A stretch of DNA of 64,000 bases from Panagrolaimus kolymaensis (GCA_028622995.1 JAJQJQ010000007.1:4898001-4962000), one strand, 5' to 3'; shown: positions 37,201 to 51,392, counted from the first letter of the stretch. A program made the numbers and translations. Notes: a model not told the origin generated them from the sequence alone.

Positions 37201-40200
37201 AGGTCAACTTGTTGGATGTTTGGCTGCAAATGATATAGATTTAAATGAAAATGCTCGATTAACATATGAAATAGGTAAATCAATTCCAAAAGCCCCATTT
37301 CGCGTCGATTATGGAACAGGTTGCATTTTTCTTGATTCACCAAATCCTTTATCTGCTGATCGACATTCTCGTTATTCATTCAATATTACTGTCAGTGACC
37401 ATGGAGATCCGGCTCTTTCAACCACGTGCCAAGTAAAATTGGATTTAATTAGTGTAAATCGAAATCGAATGGCACCAGAATTTGATCAAGTCGCCGTGGA
37501 AGGTAGTATTAAAGAAAATGCTCCAATTGGAACTGAAGTTTTACAAGTAACGGCCAAGGATCCTGAAGGAAAAGGAGTAGCTTATGAATTGATTGGCGGC
37601 AGTGGTCTTGGATATTTTGACATCGATGAAGAAAGTGGACTCATTTCATCCGCTGTTATCTTTGATTATGAAGCAACTTCATCTTATTGGCTGACGGTAA
37701 AAGCTTTAGATGCCGATGTTCCATCTCTCAGTGGATATTTGAGTGTATTAATTCGAATTTTGGATCAAAATGACCGTGCCCCAATATTTGAAAAGCCCAT
37801 TTATTTTGCAAATATTCTTGAAAATTCACCTGAAAATAAAGTGGTTATTAAAGTCGAAGCTGAAGATGCGGATGGACAAATCACTTCTGATGATAACACC
37901 AATTTACGATATTCGATTGTCCGTGGAAATACACAAAGCCTCTTTCATATCGATCCAAATACTGGGTATCTCGGTAAGTATCATTTTTATTAAAAACAAA
38001 CAAAAAAACAACATTAAATTTAAAATAAAATAAGCATTGGATCCCTAATGTTGATCAATTTCACTATAAAAGTTGTCACTTATTTTAAATCAATACGCAT
38101 TTTTTTTCTCTTTTTTTAGTTACCGGAAAAAGAAAGCTTGATCGTGAACATCAACGCGAACATGAACTTGTCGTTCGAGTTTGTGATCATTCAACATCGA
38201 AATCCAATCTGTGCGCAGATGCTTTGGTTGTCATAAATGTTGATGATATTAATGATAATCGGCCACTTTTTAATACCACCACAAATCTCAATATGCAAGT
38301 TCCCGCAAATAAAGTTGGATTTTTAACCCGAATTTTTGCGAATGATGCAGATTCTGATGGACCTAATTCTGAAATTGAATACACATTTGTTGGGCCATTA
38401 GTGGATGAAAGGCTCAAAATTGATAAATATGGTAGAATATCAACCACTGAAGCTCTAAAAGCTGGATCACAAGTGCATGTTACAGTTCTTGCAAAAGATA
38501 ATGGTGAACCAAGACTCAATAGCAGCGTCACATTAATTCTTGAAGCCCTTGGACGTGCAAGGAAATCCGCTGCAAATAATCAAAAACCAAAATTTGTTGA
38601 AAAAGAATCATGGAAGGAATTATATGTCAGCGATAGCGATCCTGTAGGAGTTATCGTCGGTTTGGTTAGAGCTCAAGATGATGATAATGATCCACTTTGG
38701 TATAGCATTGCAGCGGATAGCGAAAATCCAAATGAAACTTTTGCATTTAAAGCAGCTTCGGGTGAGCTCATTCTTGCTCGATCTGTTAATCTTATTGATC
38801 CAAGCTTGGCTGAAGTGAAACTTAGCGTTGCAGTTTCTGATGGAATAGCTGAAGTTATCGATAAAGTTTGTGCCATTTTTAAATATATATTCCTAATCTA
38901 TTATTATTTTTTAGCTGACAATAAAAATCTCTCGATCAGCTTCAATCCCACGACCTGTTTTCACTATTTCTGCGGATTCTCTTACAATTACTCCATCGAC
39001 TTCAGTTGGCGTTGTTCTTTATACAGCTAAAGCAACATTTGATGAAACTCGAACGGGTGTTTCACATCCACATCGGCTTATTTATAGTATTCATCATGTC
39101 GATGATGTTGCTGCAAGAGATGTCCTCAGAATTGATTCTAATTTAGGCCAAGTCACGCTTGAAAAACCATTGACGCCTCAAATCGCTCGAAATTTTACTG
39201 TAATTATTTCGGCTAAAGTTGGATCATCTGAAAACTTTTTACAACTTTTAATTACTCGGCAAAGTGCAAATGAACATGCTCCAAGATTTATCAACAAAAA
39301 GGCGGTGATTGTTATTGCCCCTTCCACAGAAGCTGGTGCTTTTATTGGAGATATTAAAGCATTCGACGCAGATAAAGACACAAATTTAAAATATTCCATT
39401 ATTGCTGGTAATGAATTTGGCTTATTTTATATTGAATCAACAAATGCATCAATGAAATTAGCAAAACCACTTCCAAATCTTTTCATAGAAGCAATTGTGA
39501 CTATTAGAGTTGCGGATTCAGGCGAACCACCAAAATCGGGAACCATTGTTGTTAAAATTGAAGCGAAAGAAAGTGTTGGAACGCGCAAACCATATTTTAA
39601 TGCTGATACGATGACGTTTTCAACTTTGGATAAAACAGCCATTGGAGCAACTCTTGGACATGTCCAAAGTCTCCCAGCTATCGGATCTCTTCAAACTTCT
39701 TTAGCTTTTGACGGAACTTGTGAATATTTGGATGTCCATTTTACAAATGGAATCATCAAACTTCGAAAACATTTACCTGAAAAAGATCGAGATTGGATGA
39801 TTAATTGTACCCTTTACGCATTGAATGAAGGTGGAAATAATGCTTCGATTGGACTTCATCTTAAAGTGATTTCAATCAAAGCTCAAGCTGTGATTTTCAA
39901 TAACCTTGAAATTCCTTCGTTTATTCAAGAAAATGCTCCCATTGGTTCTTTGCTGTTCTCGGATGCCTCAGAAAAATCGCCTCTAGTAATTGAAACTTCA
40001 ATAAAAACTAAACTTCGAATTCTATCTCCTCGTGAATCTTATTTTTCCATCGACCCTCATTTGGGCACTCTTAGAATTACTCAATCCATTGATTTTGAAG
40101 CTACACCAACATGGCATTTGTATTTAACAGCCACCAAACTAGGAGCTTTCCCCCATTTTGTTGCAACACCAGCTCTTGTCAAAGTTATTGTGGGAAATGA

Positions 40201-43200
40201 AAATGATGTTTCTCCAAAATTTGTTGAAGCAGAAAATAAAATGGAAGTAATTCTACCACCAATTATTGGAACTAAAATTGGACAACTAAAAGCTATCGAT
40301 GATGATGGAAATAATGTCACATTTGGTTTGAGACAAAATGAATCGAATGTTTTGAATAATGTATTGAGTATCAACCGAACAAGCGGTGAAGTATTTTTAA
40401 CAACCAATAAAACCTCTGATTTCAAAGAATCAAGTTATTCCGTGCCCGTGGTGATTTCAGATGGAATTCATTCCACTACTTCAAATATTCAGCTTAAAGT
40501 TATTGATTCAAAAACAAAAGATGTTCCAACAAATAAGTTAAGATTTGCACAACCACAATATAGAATAATAATAACTGAAAATACAACATTATCTGGACCA
40601 AAAACACTTTTGCTTCTTGAAATGACAAATGAACAACCAGCCGAAACTTTTTATTACGAAATTTTAAATCCATTCCCTGGTTTTGAACTCCTTGCAACTT
40701 CTGCAATCCTTCAGCTCACAAATGGAAAGGAAATAGATAGAGAAAAGACTCCAACAATTGAATTGTTAATTCGTGCAACATCTATGAATAACAAAGAACG
40801 GTATGCAACTACAGTAATCATAATTGATATTGAAGACCTGAATGATTGTGCACCAGAATTCCTTCAACTTCCATATCACGTTACTCTAAGTGAAGATTCA
40901 CAAATTAATGATCGATTAATTTCTGTTAAAGCCCGAGATTCAGATTTATCTACAAATGGCGTAGTTCGATACTCGCTTGCTTCCGACGCCCCATCATTTT
41001 TGGATATTAACAAATATGATGGCAGAATCACACTCAATTCCAAACCAAATCTTAAACAAGGTGAAGAATTTAATTTTACTGTCATTGCAAAGGATACAGG
41101 AAAGCCTCCACTTGAAAGTCGAGAAATTATTTCGGTTGCAATCACAAATAAATATCAACCAATATTTTCTCATACGAAATATTTTGCAAAAGTAACCGAA
41201 TCAAGTGCACCTGGTACCACTGTTACTTCTGTACGAGCCACAGCAAAACTAAATGGAAGTGTTGGATATTGGATAACATCTGGAGATTCTCAAAGACAAT
41301 TTGCAATAGATTTTAAAACTGGTGTAATAACTATTAATTTGCCATTAAATCGTGAACAACAAGCTGTTTATAATTTGCTAATAGAAGCCATTGATGTTAC
41401 ACGTGAAAATGTTAGTGGAAGTTGTGTTGTAGAAATTTCCATCGAAGATGTTAATGATTCTCCACCACAATTTGATGAGCTTCTTTATTCATTTAACATT
41501 TCTGAAGCTGCTTCAATTGGATCTTTTATTGGAAAAATTCAAGCGACGGATGCTGAAGGGTCGGCAATAACTTATTCAATTGCAGATGGAAATAAATCAG
41601 TCATTATCATTGATCCATCAAGCGGGCAATTGCATCTTCAACAAGCCCTTGATCGAGAATATCAAAGCTTTTATGAATTTACTGTAATTGCGAGAGATTT
41701 GGATCGACTTTCAACGGAAGCCATCGTGCAAATAAATGTTTTGGATTCGAATGACTCTCCACCGAAATTTATTGTTTCATCAAAGCCGCTTCAAATAAAT
41801 TTAAATATTGCTGAATTAAGATTGAATCAATTCATTCATAAATTTACTGTGGCTGATGAAGATTCTATTAGTTCTTTACCCAACAATGATCGATTCAGGT
41901 TTGATATAGCTGATGGCGACGAAACCCTCTTTCATATGGATTCTCAGGAAGGTGTACTTAGCTCTGCAACAAATCTCGAAACATCCCAATTGCTTCAACT
42001 TTCACAAAATGGAATTCTCAAACGAGTTCTTAATATTTCTGTGACCGATGGAATATTTGATGATTTCATTCAAGTTTTTGTTAATATTAAATCAACTGGC
42101 AACGGAATCGCTTCTCTTCTCCCTCTCCATTTTGAGCAGCAAATTTACACAGCTTTGGTAAATGAGAATCGGCCATTAACCAATCGATCAGCAGTATTAA
42201 TTCTTCAAGCTCGTGGCGGTGAAAAACCTTTAAAATATACAGTTTTTGGAAAAACTAAACTTCCAATAAGCATTGACGCTGCAACTGGACGAGTTTATCT
42301 TTCTGAAAATCTTAAAGATTCTATTGAAATCCCAATTCAAGTTGAAGATTCCAATCTAAGAAAAGCATTTTCAAAATTAAAGATTACTATTCGAGATGAA
42401 AATGATCAAACTCCATATTTTGTTGCTCCAACGGATGGATATTCTTTATGCTCGTCAACATCTTCCCAGCAAGGTGAATCCATTGCAGCTGTATTGGCTT
42501 TGGATTCGGATGAGAATGATCAAATAGAATATTCACTTATTGCTGGCTCAGGTCGAGCAGCAAAATATCTTGAAATAGATTCCCAAACCGGTTATATACG
42601 TCTCAAACAACCCTTCACCGATTTGAAACCACTTCCATCAGAAATTGAATTTTCTATTCGAGTTAGCGATTCTGGAAATCCTCCACATTCCACACAAATT
42701 CCAATGAAAATTAAAGTCGTTGATGTTCCACTCATTGTTCCACAATTTACTCGACTTCATTATCTTTTTGCCATTAGCGAAGATGTCAAAATAGGAAAAG
42801 TTATTGGACAACTTCAAATTGAGGAAGAGGAACCTGGACATTCACAAAAAAATAATAAATTTTCTATTGTTTCCAATCATGAAACAAAGCTTCCTTTTTC
42901 ATTAGACAAAAATTCTGGAAAAATAATTCTCACAGCTTTACTCGATCGAGAAAATATTGAAAAATATTATTTTGTTGCAGAAATTAAAAATGAATATGGA
43001 TTACACTCATTTGCTATTATAACTATTGCAGTTATGGATGTGAATGATAATTCACCCATATTTGTAACTAACTTTGATAAGTAAGTTTTTGCTCATTGGT
43101 ATTGAATAGCTTCTTTGGACTCCACAAAAAATACCCTCAGATTTTTAATTAAAATAATTTAAGGATTTCCGTAATGGAAAATAGCCTTGTTGGAAGCGTA

Positions 43201-46200
43201 ATTGCCACTTTTGTTGCAACAGATGCTGATGAAGGATCAAATGCTCATGTATCATATTCACTCGAACAAGAAGGAAACGACGCAGAAGCTTTAAACGTTT
43301 TTGCATTAGATAGGGAATATGGATGGCTTACATTAGCTAAAGAACTCGACCGAGAAACAAAATCGAAATATCATTTAAAGATTATTGCTTCCGATGATTC
43401 AGGAAAAAATTCAAGCATGTCTGTGGAAATTATCATTGAGGATGTTAATGATTCTCCACCAACATATGAAAAACAAAAATATGAGGTTGAAATTGAGAAA
43501 GATTTAAAAGTTGGAAGCGAATTAATGAAATTTATCGTAAAAGTAAGAAACTAGCGATAAAAAAAAGAGAGAATAACGAAAATATTTTTAGGACGCTGAT
43601 AAAGATTCTGACGTTCAATTATTTATTGTCGCGGGTGACAAAATGGATAATTTTGAAATTCGAAAGCATTCATTGTATCTAAAACAAGCCCTCGATTCCA
43701 ATGTTGCTGATGAATTTAACTTAGAAATTGTTGCATTTGATGGAACTCACTCAACTTCAACTCAAGCAATAGTCAAAATCAAGCAACAATCAGCTTCAAA
43801 AACAACTTGTCCCGAACCTACTTTAAACCTTACCATCGCTGGTAATCTTCCAGCAGAGTATGGAATCGCAACATTCCCCTCATCATCTAAGTCTGAAATT
43901 ATTTTCAACCATCTTCTTGATGCAGAAAGATTACCATTTGAAATTCAAAATGGTTCACAACTTGTTGTTAAAGAATCCTATGCTAAACAGCGGCATTATT
44001 CCTTGAAACTTAAATCAAGAAAAGAACTCAAAAATCCTATCAAAGTTGAACCATCTTGCCTACAAAAAATTGAAATTTTAATTAAAAATGCAAATCGTTT
44101 TACACCCAAATTTGAAAAATCCACCTATGATCTCATCGTCAAAGAGGATGTTCCTGTCTCAGATGAACAAGGATATTTCTTGCTTCAAGTTCAAGCAGAT
44201 GATGAAGATTTTGATAATTTTGGTAAAATTCAATATTCATTGGTTAATTCAACAGGCAAAAATGGAATGTTTGCTGTTGAAAAACATACTGGAGCGGTGA
44301 TTTTGAAAAAACCTCTTGATCGCGAGATTAAAGATAGTTATGAAATTTATGTTAAGGCTACCGATGGTGGTGGGTTAAGTGATTATGGTTAGTATTGTTT
44401 AATCTTTCTTTCGAAATTAAAATAAACATCCTTTTTTTTAGCCAAAGTTACCATTAAAGTTGATGATATTAATGATAATCATCCTATTTTTGAAAAGCCA
44501 GTATACCGATTAAAAATATTGGAAGATGAAGCCGTTGGGTATGAACTTCTTCGAGTAAAAGCTATCGATCAAGATAAACAAGATATTGTTATTTATTCGC
44601 TTCTTCCAAATCAAAACTATTCCAATTTTGTTAATTTAAATTCACAAACTGGCGTCCTTAAACTTGCAAAACAACTGGATTTTGAAAAATTTAGAGAAAT
44701 CAAACTCGAAATATCCGCAATGGATAATGGAAAGCCGCCATTAAATTCAACATGCACCATAGAAATTGAAATTTTGGATGTCAATGATAATCCTCCAGCA
44801 TTTGCACAAACATTATATGAAGCAAATGTGAAAGAAAATGTTGAAGTCGGGACCAAAGTTTTGCAAATAAAAGCAATCGATAACGATTCTGAACACTTTG
44901 GAAAAGTTTCATATTCTTTAAATGGAGAAGATTCTGAATATTTTGAGATTAATGAAGATGGATGGATTTTAACTGCAAAAACAATTGATTTTGAAAAAAA
45001 GAATCTTCTTCGAACTAATGTTAAAGCGAACGATGGCGGATTGCCACCTCTTGGTGATGACACGCTAATTTCAATTACAGTTACGGATGAAAATGATAAT
45101 CCTCCAATTTTCACAGATTGTAATATGTCAGCTGTTGTTCAAGAAGGCGCTGCTCCTGGACACATACTTCTTACTGCAACTTTAACAGATAAAGATCTTC
45201 CGCCTAATGCAGGTCCATTCCGAGTTGAAGTATCTGGTGATGGCTCAGATGCCTTTGCATTTGATCAAGAAATGCATTTAATTGTAACCAAAAAGCTTTC
45301 ATTTACTGAAAAAAGTCTTTACAAACTCAAAGCCACTGCTTTTGATACAAAAGGTCTTTCAAGTTCTTGTCCAATTCAAGTTCATGTAAAAAGACAATCA
45401 ACTCATCCACCAATTTTGCATCCATTGGTTATTACTCTCAACACCTTGCATGGAGAATTTCTTGGTGGTGTAATTGGAAGGGTAAAAGCAACGGATAAAG
45501 ACGCGGGAGATATGCTTCGATTTGCATTGATTGAAAATTCATTTGCTCCATCAATTTCTAAGTTTACAATTAACCCTGAAAGTGGTGAACTGATAGCTCG
45601 AGCTGATCTCCTTCCCGGACTTCACCGACTAAATATTAGTGTCACAGATGGAAAGTTTACGGAATATGGAAGAATCGATGTTGACGTAGCAAATATTGAT
45701 CAAGATGCCCTCGATCATTCTGTTTCAATTCGAGTTAAATCAATATCAGCAAAGAAATTCATCAAACATTTCTCTCGGCGATTCCATGAAATTTTATCCC
45801 ATCTTCTTGGAATTCCACCAACTGATTTAAGATTTTTATCCATTCAAGAAGTGGAACAAAATCCAGCAACAATCGAAAATGCAGCTGTAGTCGTCGCATC
45901 ATCACCAAAGCAACAACAACATCGACCACAAGGAAAGTTCTTTACCGAATTAACTCAACGACATTCATTGAGACATAAACGAGGAAATGGTGAACCTGAT
46001 TTGGATATTTTGTTTACCGTAAGAAGAGGCGAAAACCATGGATATCATCGACCACCATGGGTTCGACAAAATATAGAAAAACAAAGCACTGAATTATCAA
46101 CGGAATCAGGATTAGAAGTAATTTAAAATTTTATCTAAAAAGATTAAAACAATAATTTTAGATTGTTTCCCTTACATCGGAAGTATGTCGTCGCGATGTT

Positions 46201-48697
46201 TGTGTAAAAGGAGAATGCCGAGATCGCCTTTGGCTTGATAATGCCCAACAACAAATGGTTCATGAAGTTGATGAAGCTTCATTTGTTTCACCTAAACACA
46301 TCCGAACTTTTGAATGCATCTGTAAGCAGGGTTATAGTGGAAGACATTGCGATGTTCCCGTTAATATGTGTTCAAAGGATCTTTGCACAAAACATGAGGT
46401 TTGTTTATTACTAATAATTCCATTGTCAACTACTTTTTTAGATGTGTATTCCATCGGATGATGAACCATCAGGTTTTCGATGTTTATGCCCTCCAGGTTT
46501 TACAGGGAATCAATGCTCTGAACCAACTTGTGAAGACGCATCAAGTTGCTCACAAAAAGAAGAACTGAGCCTTATGGGAAATGGATATATTCAATTATTT
46601 GTTTCAAACTCCATGGAAACACGACTTGAACTTAACTTCCAATTTAAAACTGTTAGCTCCAATGCAATTTTAATGTATGGCGAAGGATTAACAGATTTTC
46701 AAAGCGTTGAAATTAAAAATGGAACTATCGAATATCAATGGAATTGTGGAACAGGAATTCAATCAGCTTCCATTCCTCTTGTTCGAGTTGATGATGGACA
46801 TTGGCATGAATTTAAAATAGCAAGGCGTGGAAGACACGTTCGAATTGTATTGGATAATTCTCATGAATCTGATGCAACATCGCCACCGGGTTCAGATGTT
46901 GTTAACCTATTCCATCAAGCAACGCTATTAACTTTTGGCGCAAAAGTTTCTGATCCAAGTTTATCAAAAAGCGATTCTACACAAAAATTATCAGCTTCTG
47001 AATGGTTTAAACAACTCGCAATGGATTCATCTCGACAAATTGCAAGCGAACTTTATACTCGTGTTGATTCAGGAATGATTGGATGCTTTGGAAAAATTTC
47101 ATTTGATGGTTATGATTTATCAAAAACTTCGCAAGGCATGAGATTATTTAATGCCAAAATTGGATGTAATACATCTGCAATGGGGCCATGCTTAAGTTCT
47201 CCATGCTCCAATGGAGGCCAATGCATTCCAGCTCAAAATGGTTTTACGTGCATTTGCGTGAAACGATTTACGGGTGCAAATTGTGAAATTGATTTGAATG
47301 CTTGTGAAAGCCGACCATGTCCCAATGGAATTGCTTGCCATAATCTTTACAACGATTTTCATTGTTCTTGTCCTATAGGTTTTACAGGAAAAACATGTCA
47401 AATGCGAGGTGATTGGGATCCATGCCTTACATCTCCATGTGGACCATACGGCTCTTGTGTTCGTCAAAGCGCCAGTTTCATCTGCAATTGTACTGGGAGC
47501 TTTGGAGGCGCATATTGTAGTGAAAGAGTACCAAATTTAATATCGGATGGTGCAGCATTTTTCACTTCTACTGAACTTATCATTTTGATAGCTTTACTCC
47601 TCGTTGCTCTCATCATTGCTATTGTAGTAATACTTCTTTGCCGAAATAGCAACAAAGCTGCTGTAAATAATGTCAAAAAACCATATTTGCATGATTATGA
47701 TGATCCTGTAAATCGCCCACTCGTTTCAAAACGAGGCCCACCCGTTCCTCCACATGCCACAAATGAAAGAGGAGTGACAACTTTAACTACAACTGTTGCT
47801 TCAGCTCCACCATTACCACCTCGATTAGGTAGACAACAAAATCTTCATCATCAACATATTTATACCAATGCTACAAACCTTCCAACGGTGGAAGTTCGAC
47901 CAATGTTTAATAATGGTCAAAGAAATTCTCAACGATTTTTAAATGGTGGCGATTCGTGTGGATCTCCATGTTCATCTAATGGAAAATTATATCATAAACG
48001 AGCTACGAGTGGAACATCAAGCAACCTTGATTGTTCAAGAAATTATGGGTCAGCAGCAGATGATCTTGAAATGATTAGTAAAGATGAAATTCCGACACGT
48101 CGATATGTACCTCCGCCACGATCAAGCTCAAGAGAAGATACTTCATTTTCTAGTCGTCATGGTTCAAGCAGCGGCGTGCACGGAGATATAAGCAGTTCAG
48201 CGCCTTTATTATCGAATGGAAGGAGCCTTGGTGATAGTATTCAATGCCTTCCAACTACAGAAGAGATTGAAATCGATCTAGATGATCCTATGGATATGGA
48301 TACATCTGAACGCGAAGCCATACTTTCAGATTTACGAAAAGAACAAGAAAATATTAAAACCGCCACTGAAGCATGGAATGATAAAAGTAGCGAAATTCAA
48401 GATTATGTTACCATGAAACCCATACATAAAATTAAACCATTTAGTGTTTCCAAAAGTAACACAAATTTTCCGGATATTGATGCTGATTCAGAATCACGAG
48501 GTAATTATAATAAGGTTAAAAATGAAAAATAAAAAGAAATCTTTTCAGACACGCAATCTCCTCCACCTCCACCAGCTCATAGAACTTCAAAGTTGATTCA
48601 TCCTTCATCAGCTAGAACGGATACCACGAAGCTTTATGATAACCCCAATGACGATGACACTATGTCAAATGTCACATCCAACGGGCTAGATGATTAA
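34243..48697 (+). CDS. cdh-4: Giant Fat-like cadherin (CDH-4 type): signal peptide, cadherin repeats, EGF, laminin G, EGF x3, membrane span, tail
   Basis: Fourteen exons give about 4516 aa: 34243-34659, 34717-34869, 34954-35672, 35770-36694, 36742-37071, 37175-37973, 38120-38865, 38915-43080, 43164-43542, 43592-44387, 44442-46117, 46162-46398, 46442-48500, 48549-48697; all phases agree. A hydrophobic signal sequence spans about residues 20-36. About 3,600 residues of cadherin repeats follow, with calcium-linker motifs such as DKNDNAP, DVNDNSPIF and DVNDNPP. A proximal region contains RHKR, then two EGF-like domains (exons 12-13), one laminin G-like domain (about 3820-4015), three EGF domains, a membrane span (about 4158-4180) and a tail of about 340 residues with SH3-ligand-like PPVPP and APPLPPR. 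Size and domain order fit nematode CDH-4, the Fat-like cadherin used in cell migration, axon fasciculation and tissue polarity; orthology is inferred. Exons 1-7 and part of 8 lie in the duplication. Confidence 0.95.
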
Positions 48698-49572
48698 TAA
48701 AAAGATCTCTCCTTTTAAATGCCTATTTTGTTTATACCTTTTTTGGCATCCTTTAAAATATTTTATATTTGTTTATTCTATTAATACCGTATTTCTCAGG
48801 AATGTTTTAAAATGCAATTTTATCCGGGTACTTTTTTCTTTTTATTTAAAAAAAATTAATTCCATTGTCGCCTTTCTTTATTATTAATTAATTTTATTTA
48901 TGTTAAAAATTTGGAAAGAAAAATAAAATATTTAAAAAAAAAGAAAGTATAAAACAAAAAATATATCAGCATACATAATATACCTAATGACAACTTCCGG
49001 GTAATCAACAATCTCTTCTCAAGGACAAAACTAAAAATTTCTTTTGCAAAATAGGCAAGTAATGGAATGTGTGTAGGTAAAAAAAGAAAAAAAGAATTTA
49101 GTAATTATTAGAAAGAAAAACACTTCAATTGTGTTTTCAAAGATCGGAATGTCAAACGAAAAAAGAAAGAAGATGAGAGCGACAACGCCGACATTGTAAA
49201 TGCAACCTTCACCCAACCAACAACAGCTGATCCAAAATAGCAACATCATAATCCATCTCTTTCATTGGCTTTGTGTGAAGACATTGTTCGAAAAAAATTT
49301 AAAAAAAAAGCAAGCTCTTCGTCATTTTTGAACTTGTTGGCAAAAATTTTATTCTATTGAATTTTCCGCTAAATCAAAACTAATTTTTTTATTCATCATT
49401 ATTCGTGATTAACTCACAACTAACTTTATAACTAACCAATATCTAATAAATTTGTATATTTATTTCGATCTTCACTTTATTAAAATTTTTATTGATTGAT
49501 CATTGAATATACATATCCATTTTGTATAATAGTTCGATACAAAGTATATTTTTTAACTTATAAACTTTAGAA
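48698..49572. other. Intergenic, 3' UTR of the cadherin and upstream region of sec-12
   Basis: AT-rich with long A and T runs; AATAAA-like signals lie near 48920. No ORF with a recognisable domain and no RNA gene seen. Confidence 0.6.
49563..49570 (+). promoter_or_regulatory. Candidate spliced-leader acceptor of sec-12
   Basis: AACTTTAG ends two bases before the ATG at 49573. In a nematode, an acceptor with no upstream coding exon placed this close to the start typically marks trans-splicing. Confidence 0.5.
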
Positions 49573-51126
49573 ATGCCATGGTCATCGAAACAAAAACCGC
49601 CAGTATTGGCTGATATTTCTATACCTGCTTTTGTTATTAAAAGCCTTGGAAGTCGACATATTTTGGTTGCTGGTGGTGGTGGAGCTGCAGCAACAGGAGT
49701 TAAAAATGAATTACAAGTAAACTTTTTTTCTTTAAAAAAATCTCTATTGCTTTTATTTTAGTTATATCTTCTAACATATAATCATTTTGCTAAAATTGGT
49801 GGTGGCAAATTTAAACATTTAAGAGGAAAACAAACCGAAACAATTAGTACTGGAAAACGAGCTACAATGAATTTGGATGCTGTTGCTATTGGACCACCTG
49901 ATTCTGGACGATATTTAATTGCAGCTGGACAAGATGATGTAAGCTTGTGTTCTTGCTTGGGTTATCTTCATGAAATTTATTTTTTATTTTTCAGTCTTGC
50001 TATTTTTATGAAACATCTGGATTTAAGTTGAAAGATATGGCACCTGGAGAATCTGATGCTGATTCTCCTTCACTACTTTCTTTACATTTTCAAGAACTTG
50101 GTAATGCTCGAACTTCCCTTGCTGAAACTAAATCGTATCAACTTTGTGTAAGATTTGATAAATCACCTGCAAAACCTTTGAGAGTGGCAACTGGTGCTTC
50201 TGATGGTTATATAAGAATATGGGATGCAAAGAATTTCATCGAAAATAGAGTTTGTTTGATGTTTTATTTCTTTTTAAAATTATGATTCTTTCAGGATCCA
50301 ACGACTAATAGAGCTCCGTTAACAGAAATTTTGGCTGATGAACATGAAAAAAAGAATCAAAGAGATATTAGTCAAGTGGATTTTTCATTTTGTGGTTCAA
50401 TGATTATCAGTGTTTCAAATGATGTTTATTTATGGCACGTCTCATCTGGAAAGAAAATTGGAACTTTACCTGAAATCTCTGAATTACCTAATTCAAAATA
50501 TAAATGCCGAACTGTACGATTTGTTAATTTGAATGCTCAGTCAAAACGAGCATTTTTTATTGCTGCTCATAATTGCAGAATAAGGAATTCAAAACAAGAT
50601 TGCAAACTTTCATTATGGGCTTTTGATCAAGAAACCAAAGCATTTTCAAAACTTGAAATTAAAGAAGTTGCCAAAGATGTAATTTTTAATTTTTGTAACA
50701 TCCTTTAAATTAACTTTTTAGGCTATTTCAAGTGTTACCATTAGCAGCTGTAGTAGTATGGTGGCTGTAGGAACTCAAACTGGAAGTGTCTTTGTTTATG
50801 ATGTTCGAAGTTTAAATGCTCTTTATTCTGTCATTGAAGCTCATAGTACTTTTGTAACTTCAATTGAATTCCTTCCACGAAGAACTTTTGATACTCCAAC
50901 AATGGGTCGAATTGAAAAAAGCAATGGACAACAAGGCGCTCAAACTTTTCTTCCTGGTGTTACTAGCGAATCCATGGTTTCGGTTATTTCACTTTCAATT
51001 GATCAACAACTTCAATTACATTCTGTTCCATTTCCAAAAGGGATTTCGTCAATTGGATATTGGATGAAAGCTTCATTTTGGATGTTTTCTTTTTATATTT
51101 TACTTTGGACTCTTTTAATTTATTGA
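49573..51126 (+). CDS. sec-12: Sec12/PREB, guanine-nucleotide exchange factor for Sar1
   Basis: Five exons (49573-49716, 49762-49938, 49995-50249, 50295-50678, 50722-51126) encode 454 aa. The N-terminal VAGGGGAAATGVKNELQ is the PREB/Sec12 signature around the K loop. WD40-like blades follow (VATGASDGYIRIWDAKNF; ISVSNDVYLWHVSSGKKIGT; VAVGTQTGSVFVYDVRSLNA). The last 20 residues are one hydrophobic helix (ASFWMFSFYILLWTLLIY), the C-terminal ER anchor expected of this type II protein. Family members activate Sar1 at ER exit sites to start COPII coat assembly. It is probably first in a three-gene cluster; an AATAAA lies at 51192-51197, before the next gene. Confidence 0.95.
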
Positions 51127-51392
51127 AACTGTAATTTTCGGGTGTTTTTTGGAAGGGATTTTAAGTATATTTTTTGTTTGTATCATGTAATAATAAAAGT
51201 ATCTTTTATTTTGTAGATTTTACTCTTTTTGAATTTAAAGCAGGTTTTATTTCCTGTTTGATATTTTTTGTTTGAATAACGTTATTATTTTGGTTTAAAA
51301 ATTGTGCGTAATTTCTTTAATGAATCACCTATTGTTTCATTTTTCGTTCTGTTTGATGCAAGACAAAATTTGCAAAATGGTTGCTTATCTTT

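Larger units (their letters stand above)
22999..39214. repeat. Tandem duplication, copy 2 (16,216 bp)
   Basis: Second head-to-tail copy. The inner junction joins ..TTTCGGCT to TGACATTC.. with no shared bases: the base left of the junction differs from 6782 and the base right of it differs from 39215. There is no microhomology, target-site duplication or inserted sequence, so a transposition origin is not suggested. This copy continues seamlessly at 39215 into the rest of cadherin exon 8, so it supplies the 5' half of the intact cadherin gene. Confidence 0.97.
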
